From Szabonella alba (GTDB taxonomy: Bacteria > Pseudomonadota > Alphaproteobacteria > Rhodobacterales > Rhodobacteraceae): DNA of 64,000 bases. Position numbers and translations under genes: made by a program. The notes beneath the pieces are model-generated. The model was not told where the DNA came from and did not search any database. It saw only the letters and a list, made by a program, of their open reading frames with translations. Below, in pieces: positions 54,320 to 64,000 of this stretch (positions are counted from its first letter, which is position 1; each line of letters opens with the position of its first letter). The stretch spans positions 124,001 through 188,000 of the forward strand of contig NZ_JAESVN010000005.1 in NCBI RefSeq assembly GCF_016765775.1, in the 5' to 3' direction.

Positions 54320-54354
54320 GCCCGGTTTGGGGCCGGTTGGGGCCCGGTTTGGGG
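54320..54354. repeat. G-rich short tandem repeat
   Basis: GCCCGGTTTGGGG, CCGGTTGGGG and CCCGGTTTGGGG lie in a row in the 221-base glyA-nadK gap. Three GGGG runs make a G-quadruplex possible on the plus strand, but the fourth G-run is short. The rest of this gap shows no gene. Confidence 0.6.
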
Positions 54355-54414
54355 TTGAGTTCGGCGTGGCGGCCCGCCAAGACTGGTCCCGCACGGGGCG
54401 CGCGGGGAGACGGC

Positions 54415-55176
54415 ATGTCGGCAAAGATCACCTTTCTGGCCAGTCCGGCCCCCGCCGCGCAAGAGGCGCTGGCCGCCCTGACGGCGCGCTATGGTCAGGC
54501 GGCCCCCGGTGACGCCAGCCATATCGTGGCCCTTGGCGGCGACGGGTTCATGCTGCAGACGCTGCATGAATCGCGCGGCGTGGGCCTGCCGGTCTATGGC
54601 ATGAATTGCGGCACCATCGGCTTTCTGATGAATGCCTATTCGGAAGAGGACCTGCCCGAACGTCTGCTGGCGGCAGGTGAGGAAGTGCTGAACCCGCTTG
54701 TGATGCGTGCGGAAACGGCGGCGGGATCGGTGATCGACGGGCTGGCGATCAATGAGGTCAGCCTGCTGCGCGCCGGACCGCAGGCCGCGAAACTGCGCAT
54801 CAGTGTCGATGGCCGGCTGCGGATGGATGAACTGGTCTGTGACGGGGCACTGGTCTGCACCCCGGCGGGATCGACGGCCTATAACTATTCCGCCCATGGC
54901 CCGATCCTGCCCATCGGGTCGGATGTGCTGGCCCTGACGGCGATTGCCGCCTTCCGGCCCCGGCGCTGGCGTGGCGCGCTTCTGCCCAAGACGGCAGTGG
55001 TGCGGTTCGATGTGCTGCAGCCTGAAAAGCGCCCCGTCCGGGCCGATGCAGACAGCATTTCCGTGCCCGATGTCCATGCGGTCGAGGTGCGCAGCGATCC
55101 GGCGGTGCAGCACAGGATCCTGTTTGATGCGGGCCACGGGCTGGAGGAACGGCTGCTGCGCGAGCAGTTCCTGTAA
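54415..55176 (+). CDS. nadK: NAD kinase
   Basis: Phosphorylates NAD+ to NADP+. The 253-residue protein has the GGDG motif in VALGGDGFMLQTLH, NCGTIGFLMN, NEVSLLRAGPQAAK and TPAGSTAYNYSAHGPILPIG. The start at 54415 gives MSAKITFLASPAPAAQEAL, after a GGGGAG site; the longer frame has an unlikely composition. Convergent with the NtrC-type regulator. Confidence 0.95.
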   Translation: MSAKITFLASPAPAAQEALAALTARYGQAAPGDASHIVALGGDGFMLQTLHESRGVGLPVYGMNCGTIGFLMNAYSEEDLPERLLAAGEEVLNPLVMRAETAAGSVIDGLAINEVSLLRAGPQAAKLRISVDGRLRMDELVCDGALVCTPAGSTAYNYSAHGPILPIGSDVLALTAIAAFRPRRWRGALLPKTAVVRFDVLQPEKRPVRADADSISVPDVHAVEVRSDPAVQHRILFDAGHGLEERLLREQFL

Positions 55177-55203
55177 TCCGGGTTGCGGTCGGCAGGGGCT
55201 TGG

Positions 55204-56661
55204 TCAGTCCTGCGCGTTCCACTGCTCCAGCTTGCGATACAGCGTCGATGGTGACACTTCCAGCGACCGCGCCGCACGCGGAACCGACCCGCCATGGCGT
55301 TCCAGAACCGCCTCGATCACCCGGCGTTCGATCTGCGCCAACGGCAGTTTCAGCAGCGGATCAAGACCGCCCGCGGATGGGGCGGGGTCCTGCACCTTCC
55401 GGGCCGCATCGGTGCCCCGTCCGCCATCCAGATCGGGCGGCAGCATATGCGTTTCCACCAGTTCGCCGTCATGCAGGACGACGACATTGCGCATCACATT
55501 CAGCAACTGGCGCACATTGCCCGGCCATGTCAGTGCCCGCAGGCGGTTTTTCACGGTTTCCGACAATGCGGTAAAACGGCGGTTTTCCTCGGTGGCGAAG
55601 CGGTGAAGGGCGGCCTCGGCGATCTCGATCACGTCATCCTGCCGTTCCCGCAGTGGGGGCATGTGGATCGGCACGACGAACAGCCGGTAATACAGATCCT
55701 CGCGGAACTGGCCCAGCCGCACCGCCTCGGCCGGATCACGATTGGTGGCGCAGACGATGCGGACATTGACCTTGCGGGGCCGGGTCGCGCCCACGGGCTG
55801 CACGGTCGATGTTTGCAGAAAGCGCAACAGCTTGGTCTGCAACGCAGGCAGCATCTCACAGACCTCGTCCAGAAACAGCGTGCCGCCATCCGCCGCCGCC
55901 GCCGCGCCCAGCTTGTCCGAAATCGCCCCGGTGAAGGATCCCTTGATATGGCCGAACACTTCGGATTCCAGCAGATCCTGCGGGATCGCCCCGCAATTCA
56001 ACGCGATGAAAGGACCGTTTGCCCGGTTCGAATTTCGATGCACGGCCAGCGCGCAAAGCTCCTTGCCGGTGCCGCTTTCGCCGGTGATGAACACCGTCGC
56101 CATGGATTGCGCGACCGAGCGGATCTTGTCCTGAACGGCACGCATTGTGCGGGAACTGCCGACAAAGCCGTTTTCCTCAAGCGGATCGGGCAGACGGGGG
56201 GGCGGGGCCGAGGGGCGGCGGGCTGGAGTTGTCTCGCGCGGGGTTTCAGGCGGGACGGCATTCTCGATCGCGCCCAGAAACCGCTGTTCGTCAAAGGGTT
56301 TTACAAGGAATTCATGGGCGCCCGCGCGCATCGCCTCGACCGCCTTGTTGATCGAGCCATGGGCGGTGATGACGATCACACTGATCTGGGGCCGCTCGGC
56401 CAGCAGGTCGCGCATCAGGTCCAGCCCGTCGCGGTCGGGCAGCATCAGGTCCAGCAGCACGATCTGCGGTGACGCCTCGCGGAACTTTTCCAGCCCCTCG
56501 GCGGCGCTTGAGGCCACGACGACGCTGTGTCCTGCAGTGGTCAGAACCGACCGATAGATCATCTGCAATGAGACCGAATCCTCGATCAGCAGGATCGAAC
56601 TGGTGCGCACCGCCCGTCCGGCACCGGCACCCTCGGGCAGGGTTTCTGCCATATCGCTCAT
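55204..56661 (-). CDS. NtrC-type sigma-54-dependent response regulator
   Basis: A 485-residue regulator. The receiver domain (residues 22-125) has acidic E27-D28, phospho-acceptor D71 in LLDLMLPD, T99 and K121. The AAA+ domain has Walker A GESGTGK (194-200), the sigma-54 contact motif as GSFTGA (241-246; consensus GAFTGA) and Walker B GGTLFLDEV. A Fis-type helix-turn-helix ends the protein (SVPRAARSLEVSPSTLYRKL). Its start overlaps the Hpt gene stop by 4 bases. This is the LuxO-like arrangement; the target genes are unknown. An alternative ATG is at 56652. Confidence 0.92.
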   Translation of the reverse strand: MSDMAETLPEGAGAGRAVRTSSILLIEDSVSLQMIYRSVLTTAGHSVVVASSAAEGLEKFREASPQIVLLDLMLPDRDGLDLMRDLLAERPQISVIVITAHGSINKAVEAMRAGAHEFLVKPFDEQRFLGAIENAVPPETPRETTPARRPSAPPPRLPDPLEENGFVGSSRTMRAVQDKIRSVAQSMATVFITGESGTGKELCALAVHRNSNRANGPFIALNCGAIPQDLLESEVFGHIKGSFTGAISDKLGAAAAADGGTLFLDEVCEMLPALQTKLLRFLQTSTVQPVGATRPRKVNVRIVCATNRDPAEAVRLGQFREDLYYRLFVVPIHMPPLRERQDDVIEIAEAALHRFATEENRRFTALSETVKNRLRALTWPGNVRQLLNVMRNVVVLHDGELVETHMLPPDLDGGRGTDAARKVQDPAPSAGGLDPLLKLPLAQIERRVIEAVLERHGGSVPRAARSLEVSPSTLYRKLEQWNAQD

Positions 56662-57200
56662 GCTGCGGTCCCGCTGCTGTGGGCCGATCTGTGCCGCAGA
56701 TCGGCCAGAAGATCGTCAAGCAGATGCAGCGCCCCGGGCATGACGGATCCGATCATCGTGAAATCCCGTGCTTCGGCGGCCTCGACAAGGGTTTCGGCAC
56801 GCTGCTGCAGGCCGAAGGCCCCCGCCGTTCCGGCCAGCGATACCAGATTATGCGCCGCCCGGCGCATTCCGGCCGCGTCCTGAGTGCTGAGGGACCGTTC
56901 CATTCCGTCCCGCGCCCCGGTCAGATCCAGCGTCAGCCGGTCCAGCAGGGCATGGCTTTCGGCGGGGCCGACAATCGCAAGAATACGCTCCAGCGCAGCC
57001 GGGTCGAAATCAGGTTGATGTGGATCCGCGTCCGCGCTGTCCGATCCCCCTTCGGGCTCTGTGCCCATCGGTCCCGCAGCCGCGCAAAGCCCCTGCAATT
57101 CGGCCACGATGCGGCGTGCCTCATCCGGCAGGTCAATCCGCGCCAACCGCCGGACCCGCTCGGCGATCTCCTGCATCCGCGGTGCGGCGTCATCCATCAT
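56658..57200 (-). CDS. Hpt-domain phosphotransfer protein
   Basis: A 180-residue protein whose C-terminal half is a histidine phosphotransfer domain: MRRAAHNLVSLAGTAGAFGL carries H117 in the place of the phosphorylated His. The first half has a short helical stretch (residues 9-40) and an acidic, Ser/Asp-rich linker. It probably passes phosphate to D71 of the adjoining response regulator, whose start it overlaps by 4 bases. ATG codons lie at 57200 and 57197. No histidine kinase is nearby. Confidence 0.82.
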   Translation of the reverse strand: MMDDAAPRMQEIAERVRRLARIDLPDEARRIVAELQGLCAAAGPMGTEPEGGSDSADADPHQPDFDPAALERILAIVGPAESHALLDRLTLDLTGARDGMERSLSTQDAAGMRRAAHNLVSLAGTAGAFGLQQRAETLVEAAEARDFTMIGSVMPGALHLLDDLLADLRHRSAHSSGTAA

Positions 57201-57342
57201 TGCAGGCCGCCTTTGGTTATGCAGAAGGACGCGGTTTCCCCATGGGTGACGGGGCCGCTGCAAAGACTATGAAACAGGGGCTGGTGCGGCGATAAATTCA
57301 AATCATGGGGCCGGAAATGCAGGATCATGGCGTGAAGATAAC

Positions 57343-57368
57343 CCCGCTTTGCACTTTGTCAAAGCGGG
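57343..57368 (-). terminator. Hairpin downstream of prpE
   Basis: CCCGCTTTG and CAAAGCGGG form a perfect 9-bp stem with an 8-base loop, 29 bases beyond the prpE stop on the minus strand. The following bases are not a clean T-run, so terminator strength is uncertain. The rest of 57201-57397 shows no gene. Confidence 0.55.
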
Positions 57369-57397
57369 CGCACAATTTACGGCTGTAATCCTCTGCG

Positions 57398-59299
57398 CTA
57401 AGCCCCCGCATTCCGGGCAAGGCCGATCTGTTGCAGGGCGGCGCGGATTTCATCCAGAATGGCCGGATCGTCGATGGTTGCGGGCATCTTGAACGCGGCC
57501 CCGTCGGCGATGCAGACCATGGTCGCCCGCAGGATCTTGCCTGACCGCGTCTTGGGCAGGCGGTCCACCACGCAGGCGCGCTTGAAATCCGCCACGGGGC
57601 CGATCCGGTCGCGCATCAGGGCGACACATTCGCGGACCACATCGGCATGGTCACGGTCCGACCCCTTGTTCAGGCACAGAAATCCCAAGGGCGACTGGCC
57701 CTTCAGCGCATCGGAAATCCCGATCACCGCGCATTCGGCAACATCGGGATGGCCCGCCAGCACCTCTTCCATCCCGCCGGTGGACAGGCGGTGACCTGCG
57801 ACATTGATGACATCATCGGTGCGCGCCATGATGTAAAGATAACCGTCCTCATCGACATAGCCCGCATCGCCGGTTTCATAATAACCCGGAAAATGCGCCA
57901 GATAGGATTTGCGGAACCGGTCCTCGGCATTCCACAGCGTTGGCAGCGTGCCGGGGGGCAGGGGCAGTTTCACCGCGATGGCCCCCAGTTTGCCGGGGGG
58001 CAGGGGATGGCCGCCCTCATCCAGAACCTGCACGTCATAGCCCGGCATTGGCACGCAAGGAGAGCCGAGTTTCACCGGCAAGAGCCCCAGCCCCAGCGGA
58101 TTGGCCGCAATCGGCCAGCCGGTTTCGGTCTGCCACCAATGGTCGATCACCGGGCGGTTCAGCGCGCGTTCGGCCCATTGGATCGTATCGGGATCAGCGC
58201 GTTCCCCGGCAAGAAACAGCGCCTGCAGGCCTGACAGGTCATATTGCGCCACCAGTTCCGCCTTCGGATCGTCGCGTTTGACTGCGCGGATTGCAGTGGG
58301 GGCGGTGAAGAAGCTTTTGACGCCATGTTCCGCGATCACGCGCCAGAAGGTGCTTGCATCGGGGGTGCCGACGGGCTTGCCCTCGAACACGATCGTCGTG
58401 CAGCCCGCGATCAGCGGCGCATAGCAGATATAGCTGTGCCCCACGACCCAGCCCACATCGGACGCGGCCCAGAACACATCGCCGATGCCGACGCCGTAAA
58501 CCGCGCCCATCGACCAGTTCAGGGCCACGATATGCCCCGCCGTCGGGCGCACCACGCCCTTGGGTGCCCCGGTCGTGCCCGAGGTGTAAAGGATATAGGC
58601 CGGATGATTGCCCTCGACGGGCAGGCAATCGGCGGGTGCGGCACCTTGCTGGAATTCGTGCCAGTCAGTATCGCGCCCCGCGACCAGCGCCGCGACCTGC
58701 TGTTCGCGTTGCAGGATCACGCAGAAATCCGGCTTGTGGCGGGCTTGTTCAATCGCACCGTCCAGCAGGGGTTTATAGGCGACCACGCGCGCAGGTTCGA
58801 TCCCGCAGGAGGCGGCAAGGATCGCCTTTGGCCTGCAATCGTCGATCCGCACGGCAAGCTCGTTCGCCGCGAAGCCGCCGAAGACGACCGAATGCACAGC
58901 CCCGATCCGCGCGCAGGCCAGCATCGCCTCCAGCGCCTCGGGCACCATCGGCATATAGATGATGACGCGGTCGCCCTTGACCACGCCACGCGCCGCCAGA
59001 GCACCGGCCAGCCGCGCCACACGGGTCCGCAATTCGGCATAGGTCAGGTGCTGGCGACTGTCGGTCACCGGGCTGTCATGGATCACCGCGACCTGATCGC
59101 CCCGCCCTGCCGCAACATGGCGGTCCACGGCGTTCCAGCAGGTGTTCACCATGCCATCGGTGAACCATTCGTAAAGCGGGGCGTGGCTGTCATCAAGCGC
59201 GCGGGTGGGCGCGCGGTCCCAGTCGATGGCGCGGGCCGCCTCCATCCAGAACGCTTCCGGATCGGCCTGCCATGCCGCATAGGTGCTTTTGTAATCCAT
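57398..59299 (-). CDS. prpE: Propionyl-CoA synthetase
   Basis: Activates propionate (or other short acids) to acyl-CoA via an acyl-adenylate. The 633-residue protein has the adenylate-forming motif YILYTSGTTGAPKGVVR, GYYETGDAGYVDEDGYLYIMARTDDVINVAGHRLSTG and the catalytic lysine in PKTRSGKILR. DYKSTYAAWQADPEAFW at the N-terminus and WWQTETGWPI favour PrpE over Acs. It stands alone on the minus strand, with no prpBCD genes beside it. Confidence 0.92.
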   Translation of the reverse strand: MDYKSTYAAWQADPEAFWMEAARAIDWDRAPTRALDDSHAPLYEWFTDGMVNTCWNAVDRHVAAGRGDQVAVIHDSPVTDSRQHLTYAELRTRVARLAGALAARGVVKGDRVIIYMPMVPEALEAMLACARIGAVHSVVFGGFAANELAVRIDDCRPKAILAASCGIEPARVVAYKPLLDGAIEQARHKPDFCVILQREQQVAALVAGRDTDWHEFQQGAAPADCLPVEGNHPAYILYTSGTTGAPKGVVRPTAGHIVALNWSMGAVYGVGIGDVFWAASDVGWVVGHSYICYAPLIAGCTTIVFEGKPVGTPDASTFWRVIAEHGVKSFFTAPTAIRAVKRDDPKAELVAQYDLSGLQALFLAGERADPDTIQWAERALNRPVIDHWWQTETGWPIAANPLGLGLLPVKLGSPCVPMPGYDVQVLDEGGHPLPPGKLGAIAVKLPLPPGTLPTLWNAEDRFRKSYLAHFPGYYETGDAGYVDEDGYLYIMARTDDVINVAGHRLSTGGMEEVLAGHPDVAECAVIGISDALKGQSPLGFLCLNKGSDRDHADVVRECVALMRDRIGPVADFKRACVVDRLPKTRSGKILRATMVCIADGAAFKMPATIDDPAILDEIRAALQQIGLARNAGA

Positions 59300-59407
59300 C
59301 TTCCGGACCCTCCCCTGCCTTGCGGTTTGTTACGCCAGGGCAGGGGGGCTGCGCAACGCTGTTACCGTTAGCGCAGCGCGTGGCAGTGTCCGAATGTGCA
59401 AATATTA

Positions 59408-59429
59408 CCCCTGCCGGAGCGGGCAGGGG
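59408..59429 (-). terminator. Hairpin downstream of maeB
   Basis: CCCCTGCC and GGCAGGGG form an 8-bp stem with a six-base loop, followed on the minus strand by TAATATTTGC. It lies about 65 bases past the maeB stop and upstream of prpE. The rest of the 194-base gap shows only further GC-rich inverted repeats. Confidence 0.5.
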
Positions 59430-59493
59430 GCTGCAGGTTCGGGCGGCTGGTCGGCACCCGACCGGTTGGGGCTGCGAAGCGCCCCCGCACCGG

Positions 59494-61773
59494 TCAGCTG
59501 TAATGCGCGACCGGCGTGCCCGCGATGGCCGACATGTTCAGCAATCCCCGCGCCGTGATCGAGGGGGTCACGATATGGGCCTTGTTGCCCATCCCCATCA
59601 GGATCGGACCGACCTCAAGCCCGCCGCCTTTCATTTTCAGGATGTTGCGCACGCCCGAGGCCGCATCGGCATTGGCGAAGATCAGCACATTGGCCGCCCC
59701 TTCGAACCGGCCGCCCGGGAAGATCCGGTCGCGCAGGTCCTGATCCAGTGCCGCGTCAATATGCATTTCCCCCTCATAGGCGAAATCACGCGGCGCCGCA
59801 TCCAGCATCGCCAGCGCCGCCCGCATCCGCCGCCCGGTATCGCAATCCAGATTGCCGAATTGCGACGAGGCGCACAGCGCGATCTTGGGGGCCAGACCGA
59901 AGCGGCGCACATGGCGCGCGGCCCCGATCACCGCCTCGGTGATCTGTTCCGGGGTCGGTTCGGGATGCACATGCGTATCGGCAATGAACAACGGCCCGTC
60001 CTCAAGGATCATCAGGCTGAGCGCGCCGACCGGATGCCGCCCCTCGCGGCCAAGGATCTGTGTGACATAGTTCAGATGCCACAGATATTGCCCGAAAGTG
60101 CCGCAGATCAGGCTGTCCGCCTCGCCACGCTGCACCATGACCGCGCCGATGGCGGTGGTATTGGTGCGCATCACCGCGCGGGCGATATCGGGCGTGACGC
60201 CCTGCCGGGCCATCAATTCATGATAGGTGCCCCAGTAATCGCGATAGCGCGGGTCGTTTTCAGGGTTCACCAGATCGAAATCGCGGCCCGGGCGGATCGG
60301 CAGGCCCGCGCGTTCACAGCGGCTTTCCACTACCTCGGGCCGCCCGATCAGGATCGGCTTGTCGGTCGTCTCCTCGATCATCGCATTGGCGGCGCGCAGG
60401 ACGCGCTCTTCCTCACCCTCGGCAAAGACGATGCGGCGCTCGGCCTGTGCTGCGGCATGAAAGACCGGGCGCATGATCAGCGCGGATTTGAACACCGATC
60501 CGTCCAGCCCGCGTTTATAGGCCTCAAGATCGGGCATCGGGCGCGTTGCAACCCCGGTCTCGATGGCGGCGCGCGCCACGGCCGAGGCGACAACCCCGAT
60601 CAGCCGCGGATCGAAGGGTTTGGGGATCAGGTAATCGGCCCCGAATGTCAGCTTTTCGCCCTGATAGGCGGCTGCCGCCTCGGCGCTGGTCGTGGCGCGG
60701 GCAAGGGCTGCAATCCCCTCGATACAGGCGATCTCCATCGCATCATTGATCTGCGTCGCACCCACATCCAGCGCCCCGCGAAAGATGAAGGGAAAACACA
60801 GCACATTATTGACCTGATTGGGATAATCGCTGCGCCCGGTGGCGATGATCGCATCGGGGGCCACCTCGCGCGCCAGTTCCGGCAGGATCTCGGGCATCGG
60901 ATTGGCCAGCGCGAAGATGATCGGACGCTTGGCCATGCGGCCCACCATTTCGGGCGTCAGCACGCCGGGACCGGACAGACCCAGAAACAGGTCCGCCCCG
61001 TCGATCACCTCGGCCAGCGTGCGCTTGTCGCTGATCTGCGCGAATTCCGCCTTTTGCGGGTTCATGTCGATCTCGCGCCCCTCATGGACAAGGCCATGAA
61101 TGTCGCAAAGCCAGATGTTTTCCCGCCGCGCCCCCAGTTTCAGCAGCATGTTCAGACAGGCAATCCCCGCTGCCCCTCCTCCGGTCGAGACGATGCGGAT
61201 ATCCTCGAACCGCTTGCCCGCAACCCGCAGCGCATTGGTCGCCGCCGCGCCCACCACAATGGCCGTGCCGTGCTGGTCATCGTGGAATACCGGGATCTTC
61301 ATGCGCTCCCGGCAGATCCGTTCGACAATGAAACAGTCGGGGGCCTTGATATCTTCAAGATTGATCGCGCCAAAGGTCGGTTCCAGCGCGCAGACGATAT
61401 CGGCCAGCTTTTCGGGGTCGCTTTCATTCACTTCGATGTCGAAACAGTCGATCTTGGCGAATTTCTTGAACAGGACGGCCTTGCCCTCCATCACCGGTTT
61501 TGACGCGATGGCCCCGATATTGCCCAGACCCAGCACGGCGGTGCCGTTCGAGACGACGGCAACCAGATTGCCGCGCGCGGTATAGCGGCTGGCATTGGCC
61601 GGATCGGCCTTGATCTCAAGACAGGCCTCGGCCACACCGGGGGAATAGGCCAACGACAGGTCGCGGCCATTGGCCAGCGGTTTCGTCGCGCGGACTTCAA
61701 GCTTTCCGGGCTTCGGAAACTCGTGGTAATCGAGCGCCGGGTGACGTGCCTGTTCGGTCTTGCCCTGTTCCAT
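59494..61773 (-). CDS. maeB: NADP-dependent malic enzyme fused to a phosphotransacetylase domain
   Basis: Decarboxylates malate to pyruvate, giving NADPH. The 759-residue protein joins an N-terminal malic enzyme (about residues 1-430, with [28 protein letters not shown] and [15 protein letters not shown]) to a C-terminal phosphotransacetylase-like domain (about 430-759). The C-terminal domain in this family is usually regulatory, binding acetyl-CoA. It is divergent from the cdd-deoA-deoB operon across 247 bases with no clear gene. Confidence 0.95.
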   Translation of the reverse strand: MEQGKTEQARHPALDYHEFPKPGKLEVRATKPLANGRDLSLAYSPGVAEACLEIKADPANASRYTARGNLVAVVSNGTAVLGLGNIGAIASKPVMEGKAVLFKKFAKIDCFDIEVNESDPEKLADIVCALEPTFGAINLEDIKAPDCFIVERICRERMKIPVFHDDQHGTAIVVGAAATNALRVAGKRFEDIRIVSTGGGAAGIACLNMLLKLGARRENIWLCDIHGLVHEGREIDMNPQKAEFAQISDKRTLAEVIDGADLFLGLSGPGVLTPEMVGRMAKRPIIFALANPMPEILPELAREVAPDAIIATGRSDYPNQVNNVLCFPFIFRGALDVGATQINDAMEIACIEGIAALARATTSAEAAAAYQGEKLTFGADYLIPKPFDPRLIGVVASAVARAAIETGVATRPMPDLEAYKRGLDGSVFKSALIMRPVFHAAAQAERRIVFAEGEEERVLRAANAMIEETTDKPILIGRPEVVESRCERAGLPIRPGRDFDLVNPENDPRYRDYWGTYHELMARQGVTPDIARAVMRTNTTAIGAVMVQRGEADSLICGTFGQYLWHLNYVTQILGREGRHPVGALSLMILEDGPLFIADTHVHPEPTPEQITEAVIGAARHVRRFGLAPKIALCASSQFGNLDCDTGRRMRAALAMLDAAPRDFAYEGEMHIDAALDQDLRDRIFPGGRFEGAANVLIFANADAASGVRNILKMKGGGLEVGPILMGMGNKAHIVTPSITARGLLNMSAIAGTPVAHYS

Positions 61774-62020
61774 CTGTCCCTCCCGAGATTTTGTTCAGCC
61801 TTAAACTATCCGGAAAGCTGTGCAACCCCTTCTGCTGGTATGGTGGTTTTCCGGGGTCGCGCCCGACCTGTCTTTCTTGCCTTGATCCTCGCGCAAATAC
61901 CGTCGGGACGGTCCGGGACGGCAGATCGCCCTCCCGGCGACGGTCGCCTTGCGCAAGGCTTGCAACCGGGTCACTTCCGGCCCAGACTTCGCGTCAGGAC
62001 GCAACGCAGGATGCAGGCCC

Positions 62021-62422
62021 ATGACCCTTCTCGAAACCGCAACCGCCGTGCGCGAAAATGCTTGGGCGCCCTATTCGGGTTTCAAGGTCGGGGCTGCGAT
62101 CCGCAGCCTTTCGGGCGCGGTCTATGCCGGCTGCAATGTCGAGAATGTCGCCTATCCCGAAGGCACCTGCGCCGAGGCGGGGGCCATCGCGGCCATGGTC
62201 GCGGCGGGTGAAACGGCGATCGCCGAAGTGCTGGTCATTGCCGACAGCCCCGATCCGGTGCCCCCTTGCGGCGGTTGCCGCCAGAAGATCGCCGAATTTG
62301 CCGCCCCCGATGTCACCGTCACGCTGTGCACGACAGACGGGCAGCGCCGCGCGATCACGGTGGCTGACCTTTTGCCGGGGGTATTTTCCGCCGCCCATAT
62401 GGCGCGCAGCGAGGCGGGATAA
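62021..62422 (+). CDS. cdd: Cytidine deaminase
   Basis: Deaminates cytidine and deoxycytidine to uridine forms in pyrimidine salvage. The 133-residue tetrameric-type enzyme has C50-A-E52 (catalytic Glu and zinc Cys) in GTCAEAGAIAAM and the other zinc cysteines C83 and C86 in PPCGGCRQKI. APYSGFKVGAAI is the N-terminal substrate loop. The start at 62021 yields the normal family N-terminus. First gene of cdd-deoA-deoB. Confidence 0.95.
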   Translation: MTLLETATAVRENAWAPYSGFKVGAAIRSLSGAVYAGCNVENVAYPEGTCAEAGAIAAMVAAGETAIAEVLVIADSPDPVPPCGGCRQKIAEFAAPDVTVTLCTTDGQRRAITVADLLPGVFSAAHMARSEAG

Positions 62423-62426
62423 GCCC

Positions 62427-63734
62427 GTGGAGGCGGCCCGTATCATTGCCGATATCCGGGATGGAAAACCGCCCGGAGCTGCGGCGCTGGACTGGTTTGC
62501 CCGGGGTCTTGCCTCGGGTGATGTGACGGATGCGCAGGCCGGGGCCTTTGCGATGGCGGTCTGCCTGCGCGGGTTGGGGGATGAAGGCCGCGTCGCGCTG
62601 TCCCGGGCGATGCTGGCCAGCGGGCAACAACTGCACTGGGATCTGCCCGGTCCGGTGATCGACAAGCATTCCACCGGCGGGATCGGTGATTGCGTCTCCT
62701 TGCTGCTGGCGCCTGCGCTGGCGGCCTGCGGGGCCTATGTGCCGATGATCTCGGGGCGCGGGCTGGGCCATACCGGCGGAACGCTGGACAAGCTTGAGGC
62801 GATCCCCGGCTTTCGAACCGGGCTGGACGCGCAGCAGTTGCGCCGCCAGATCGAGGATTGCCGCTGTGCCATCCTGTCGGCCAGCGCCGATATCGCCCCT
62901 GCCGATCGCAGGCTTTACGCCGTGCGTGACGTGACAGGGACGGTCGAAAGCATCGACCTTATCACCGCCTCGATCCTGTCAAAGAAGCTGGCCGCCGGGC
63001 TTGAGGCGCTGGTGCTGGATGTCAAGGTCGGATCGGGCGCCTTCATGCAGAACATCGGGGAGGCCCGCGCCCTTGCCCGCGCCCTTGTTTCCACCGCGCA
63101 GGGGGCGGGCTGCATGACTACGGCGCTGATCACCGACATGTCGCAGCCGCTGGCCACGGCGGCGGGCAATGCGCTTGAGGTGATCGAGGTGATGGAAACC
63201 CTGACCGGCACCTCGGTCAATGAGGCGCTGCTGGAGGTCACGGCGGCGCTGGGGGGCGAGGCGCTGGCGCTTGGCGGGCTTGCCGCCGATGCGCTGGACG
63301 GTGCGGCGCGGATGCGCGACGTGCTGGAAAGCGGTGTCGCGGCCGAATATTTCGGCCGGATGATCGCGGCGCAGGGTGGCCCTCTGGATTTCGTCGACCG
63401 CTGGCCCGACCGCCTGCCCGCCGCCCCCGTGCAGCGGGACGTGCCCAGCCCCGGCGACGGGTTCATCGCGCGCATCGACACGCGCGCGCTTGGGCAGGCG
63501 GTGGTCGGGCTGGGCGGCGGCAGGCTGCGCGACGGCGACCGGATCAACCCGTCGGTCGGCCTGTCCGATCTGGCCGGGATCGGCGCGGATGTGACGGCGG
63601 GCCTGCCGCTTGCCATGGTCCATGCCGCCAGCGAAGAGGCCGCCGATGCGGCCATCGCCCTTGTGCAGGCGGCCTACCGGCTGGCCGACAGCCGCCCGCC
63701 GGAACCGCCCCTGATCCATGAAAGGATTGCCTGA
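62427..63734 (+). CDS. deoA: Thymidine phosphorylase
   Basis: Splits thymidine or deoxyuridine with phosphate to give the base and deoxyribose 1-phosphate. The 435-residue protein has [12 protein letters not shown] (phosphate and base site), [22 protein letters not shown] and [12 protein letters not shown]. It starts with GTG at 62427, 4 bases after the cdd stop; no ATG in frame fits the N-terminus. One base separates it from deoB. Confidence 0.94.
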   Translation: MEAARIIADIRDGKPPGAAALDWFARGLASGDVTDAQAGAFAMAVCLRGLGDEGRVALSRAMLASGQQLHWDLPGPVIDKHSTGGIGDCVSLLLAPALAACGAYVPMISGRGLGHTGGTLDKLEAIPGFRTGLDAQQLRRQIEDCRCAILSASADIAPADRRLYAVRDVTGTVESIDLITASILSKKLAAGLEALVLDVKVGSGAFMQNIGEARALARALVSTAQGAGCMTTALITDMSQPLATAAGNALEVIEVMETLTGTSVNEALLEVTAALGGEALALGGLAADALDGAARMRDVLESGVAAEYFGRMIAAQGGPLDFVDRWPDRLPAAPVQRDVPSPGDGFIARIDTRALGQAVVGLGGGRLRDGDRINPSVGLSDLAGIGADVTAGLPLAMVHAASEEAADAAIALVQAAYRLADSRPPEPPLIHERIA

Positions 63735-63735
63735 C

Positions 63736-64000
63736 ATGGCCCGCGCCTTTCTGATCGTTATGGACAGCGTCGGCTGTGGCGGCGCGCCCGATGCCGCCGA
63801 TTTCGGCGATGCGGGGGCCAATACGCTGGGCCATATTGCCGAGGCCTGCGCTGCGGGTCGCGCCGATCAGGGCCGCAGCGGCCCGCTGCGCATGCCGCAT
63901 CTGGATGCGCTGGGGCTGGGGCAGGCGGTTCGCCTTGCCTCGGGTGCTGCGATGCCGGGGTTTGACGCGGTTCCGCAGGGCCTATGGGGGGCCGCGACCG
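63736..64000 (+). CDS. deoB: Phosphopentomutase, N-terminal part (partial)
   Basis: Converts deoxyribose 1-phosphate to the 5-phosphate, the next step after DeoA. Only the first 88 codons lie in the window. [34 protein letters not shown] shows the metal-binding Asp (VMDSVG) and the DeoB N-terminal signature. The gene runs off the right end. Confidence 0.93.
   Translation, partial: MARAFLIVMDSVGCGGAPDAADFGDAGANTLGHIAEACAAGRADQGRSGPLRMPHLDALGLGQAVRLASGAAMPGFDAVPQGLWGAAT

Noticed and set aside
54194-54414. A riboswitch in front of glyA
   Set aside because: I looked for glycine, SAM or THF aptamer-like motifs in the glyA upstream gap and saw none; only short G-rich repeats.

Overview
The window is high-GC, gene-dense bacterial DNA that reads as a chromosomal segment of an alphaproteobacterium, most likely a member of the Rhodobacteraceae/Paracoccaceae. 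This rests on gene content and order: mreBCD-mrdA-rodA, argH followed by a tiny lipoprotein gene, znuCB/zur opposite znuA, ackA with a SoeABC-type molybdoenzyme, and a tandem glycine riboswitch before gcvTHP. Hairpin-rich intergenic repeats end in a GGATATTT-like tail, as I recall from this group. I see no tRNA, rRNA, CRISPR array, insertion sequence or prophage. The region looks like core metabolism rather than an island.

Layout. 1-3922: end of an SDR gene, dgoK, dgoA and an SMP-30 lactonase in overlapping order (galactose/galactonate oxidation), then an MFS transporter. 4017-5716: panB-panC. 5959-10240: a cupin protein, DUF2834, a 45-residue lipoprotein, argH, a TlpA-like thioredoxin, a Gly-rich membrane protein and tag. 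10361-13330: an EAL phosphodiesterase, then phaA and phaB separated by a terminator-like hairpin. 13486-16755: zinc uptake (znuB, znuC, zur opposite znuA) with a candidate Zur operator. 16830-22965: galM; an operon of a glutamine-synthetase-like ligase, an aldehyde dehydrogenase and an iron alcohol dehydrogenase (possible gamma-glutamyl amino-alcohol catabolism); and an EamA transporter. 23070-29794: ghrA-like reductase and the cell-shape cluster rodA, mrdA, mreD, mreC, mreB (all minus).

30073-32125: leuA with a 475-base upstream region that holds an unannotated leucine-rich leader peptide gene and competing RNA hairpins. 32126-39412: an exported 18-repeat MORN protein, nadE, wrbA, a Tat-exported metallo-beta-lactamase-fold protein, a small zincin and gltX. 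39519-44942: a gamma-glutamylcyclotransferase-like gene and the riboswitch-controlled gcvT-gcvH-gcvP. 45076-50577: ackA-soeA-soeB-soeC, one tightly overlapping operon that suggests disposal of acetyl phosphate and sulfite from sulfonate breakdown. 50692-57200: an esterase, a small membrane protein, DUF817, glyA, nadK, and an NtrC-type response regulator with its Hpt partner. 57398-64000: prpE, maeB and the nucleoside salvage operon cdd-deoA-deoB (deoB runs off the end).

The most interesting items are the leuA leader peptide, which sits about 7 bases below a TATAAA box and could be leaderless; the hairpin that presents GGAGG in its loop just before ackA; the ackA-soeABC and ligase-ALDH-ADH operons; the MORN protein with its alternating aromatic super-period; and a dispersed family of intergenic double hairpins. 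All functional calls come from reading motifs and context, not from database searches.
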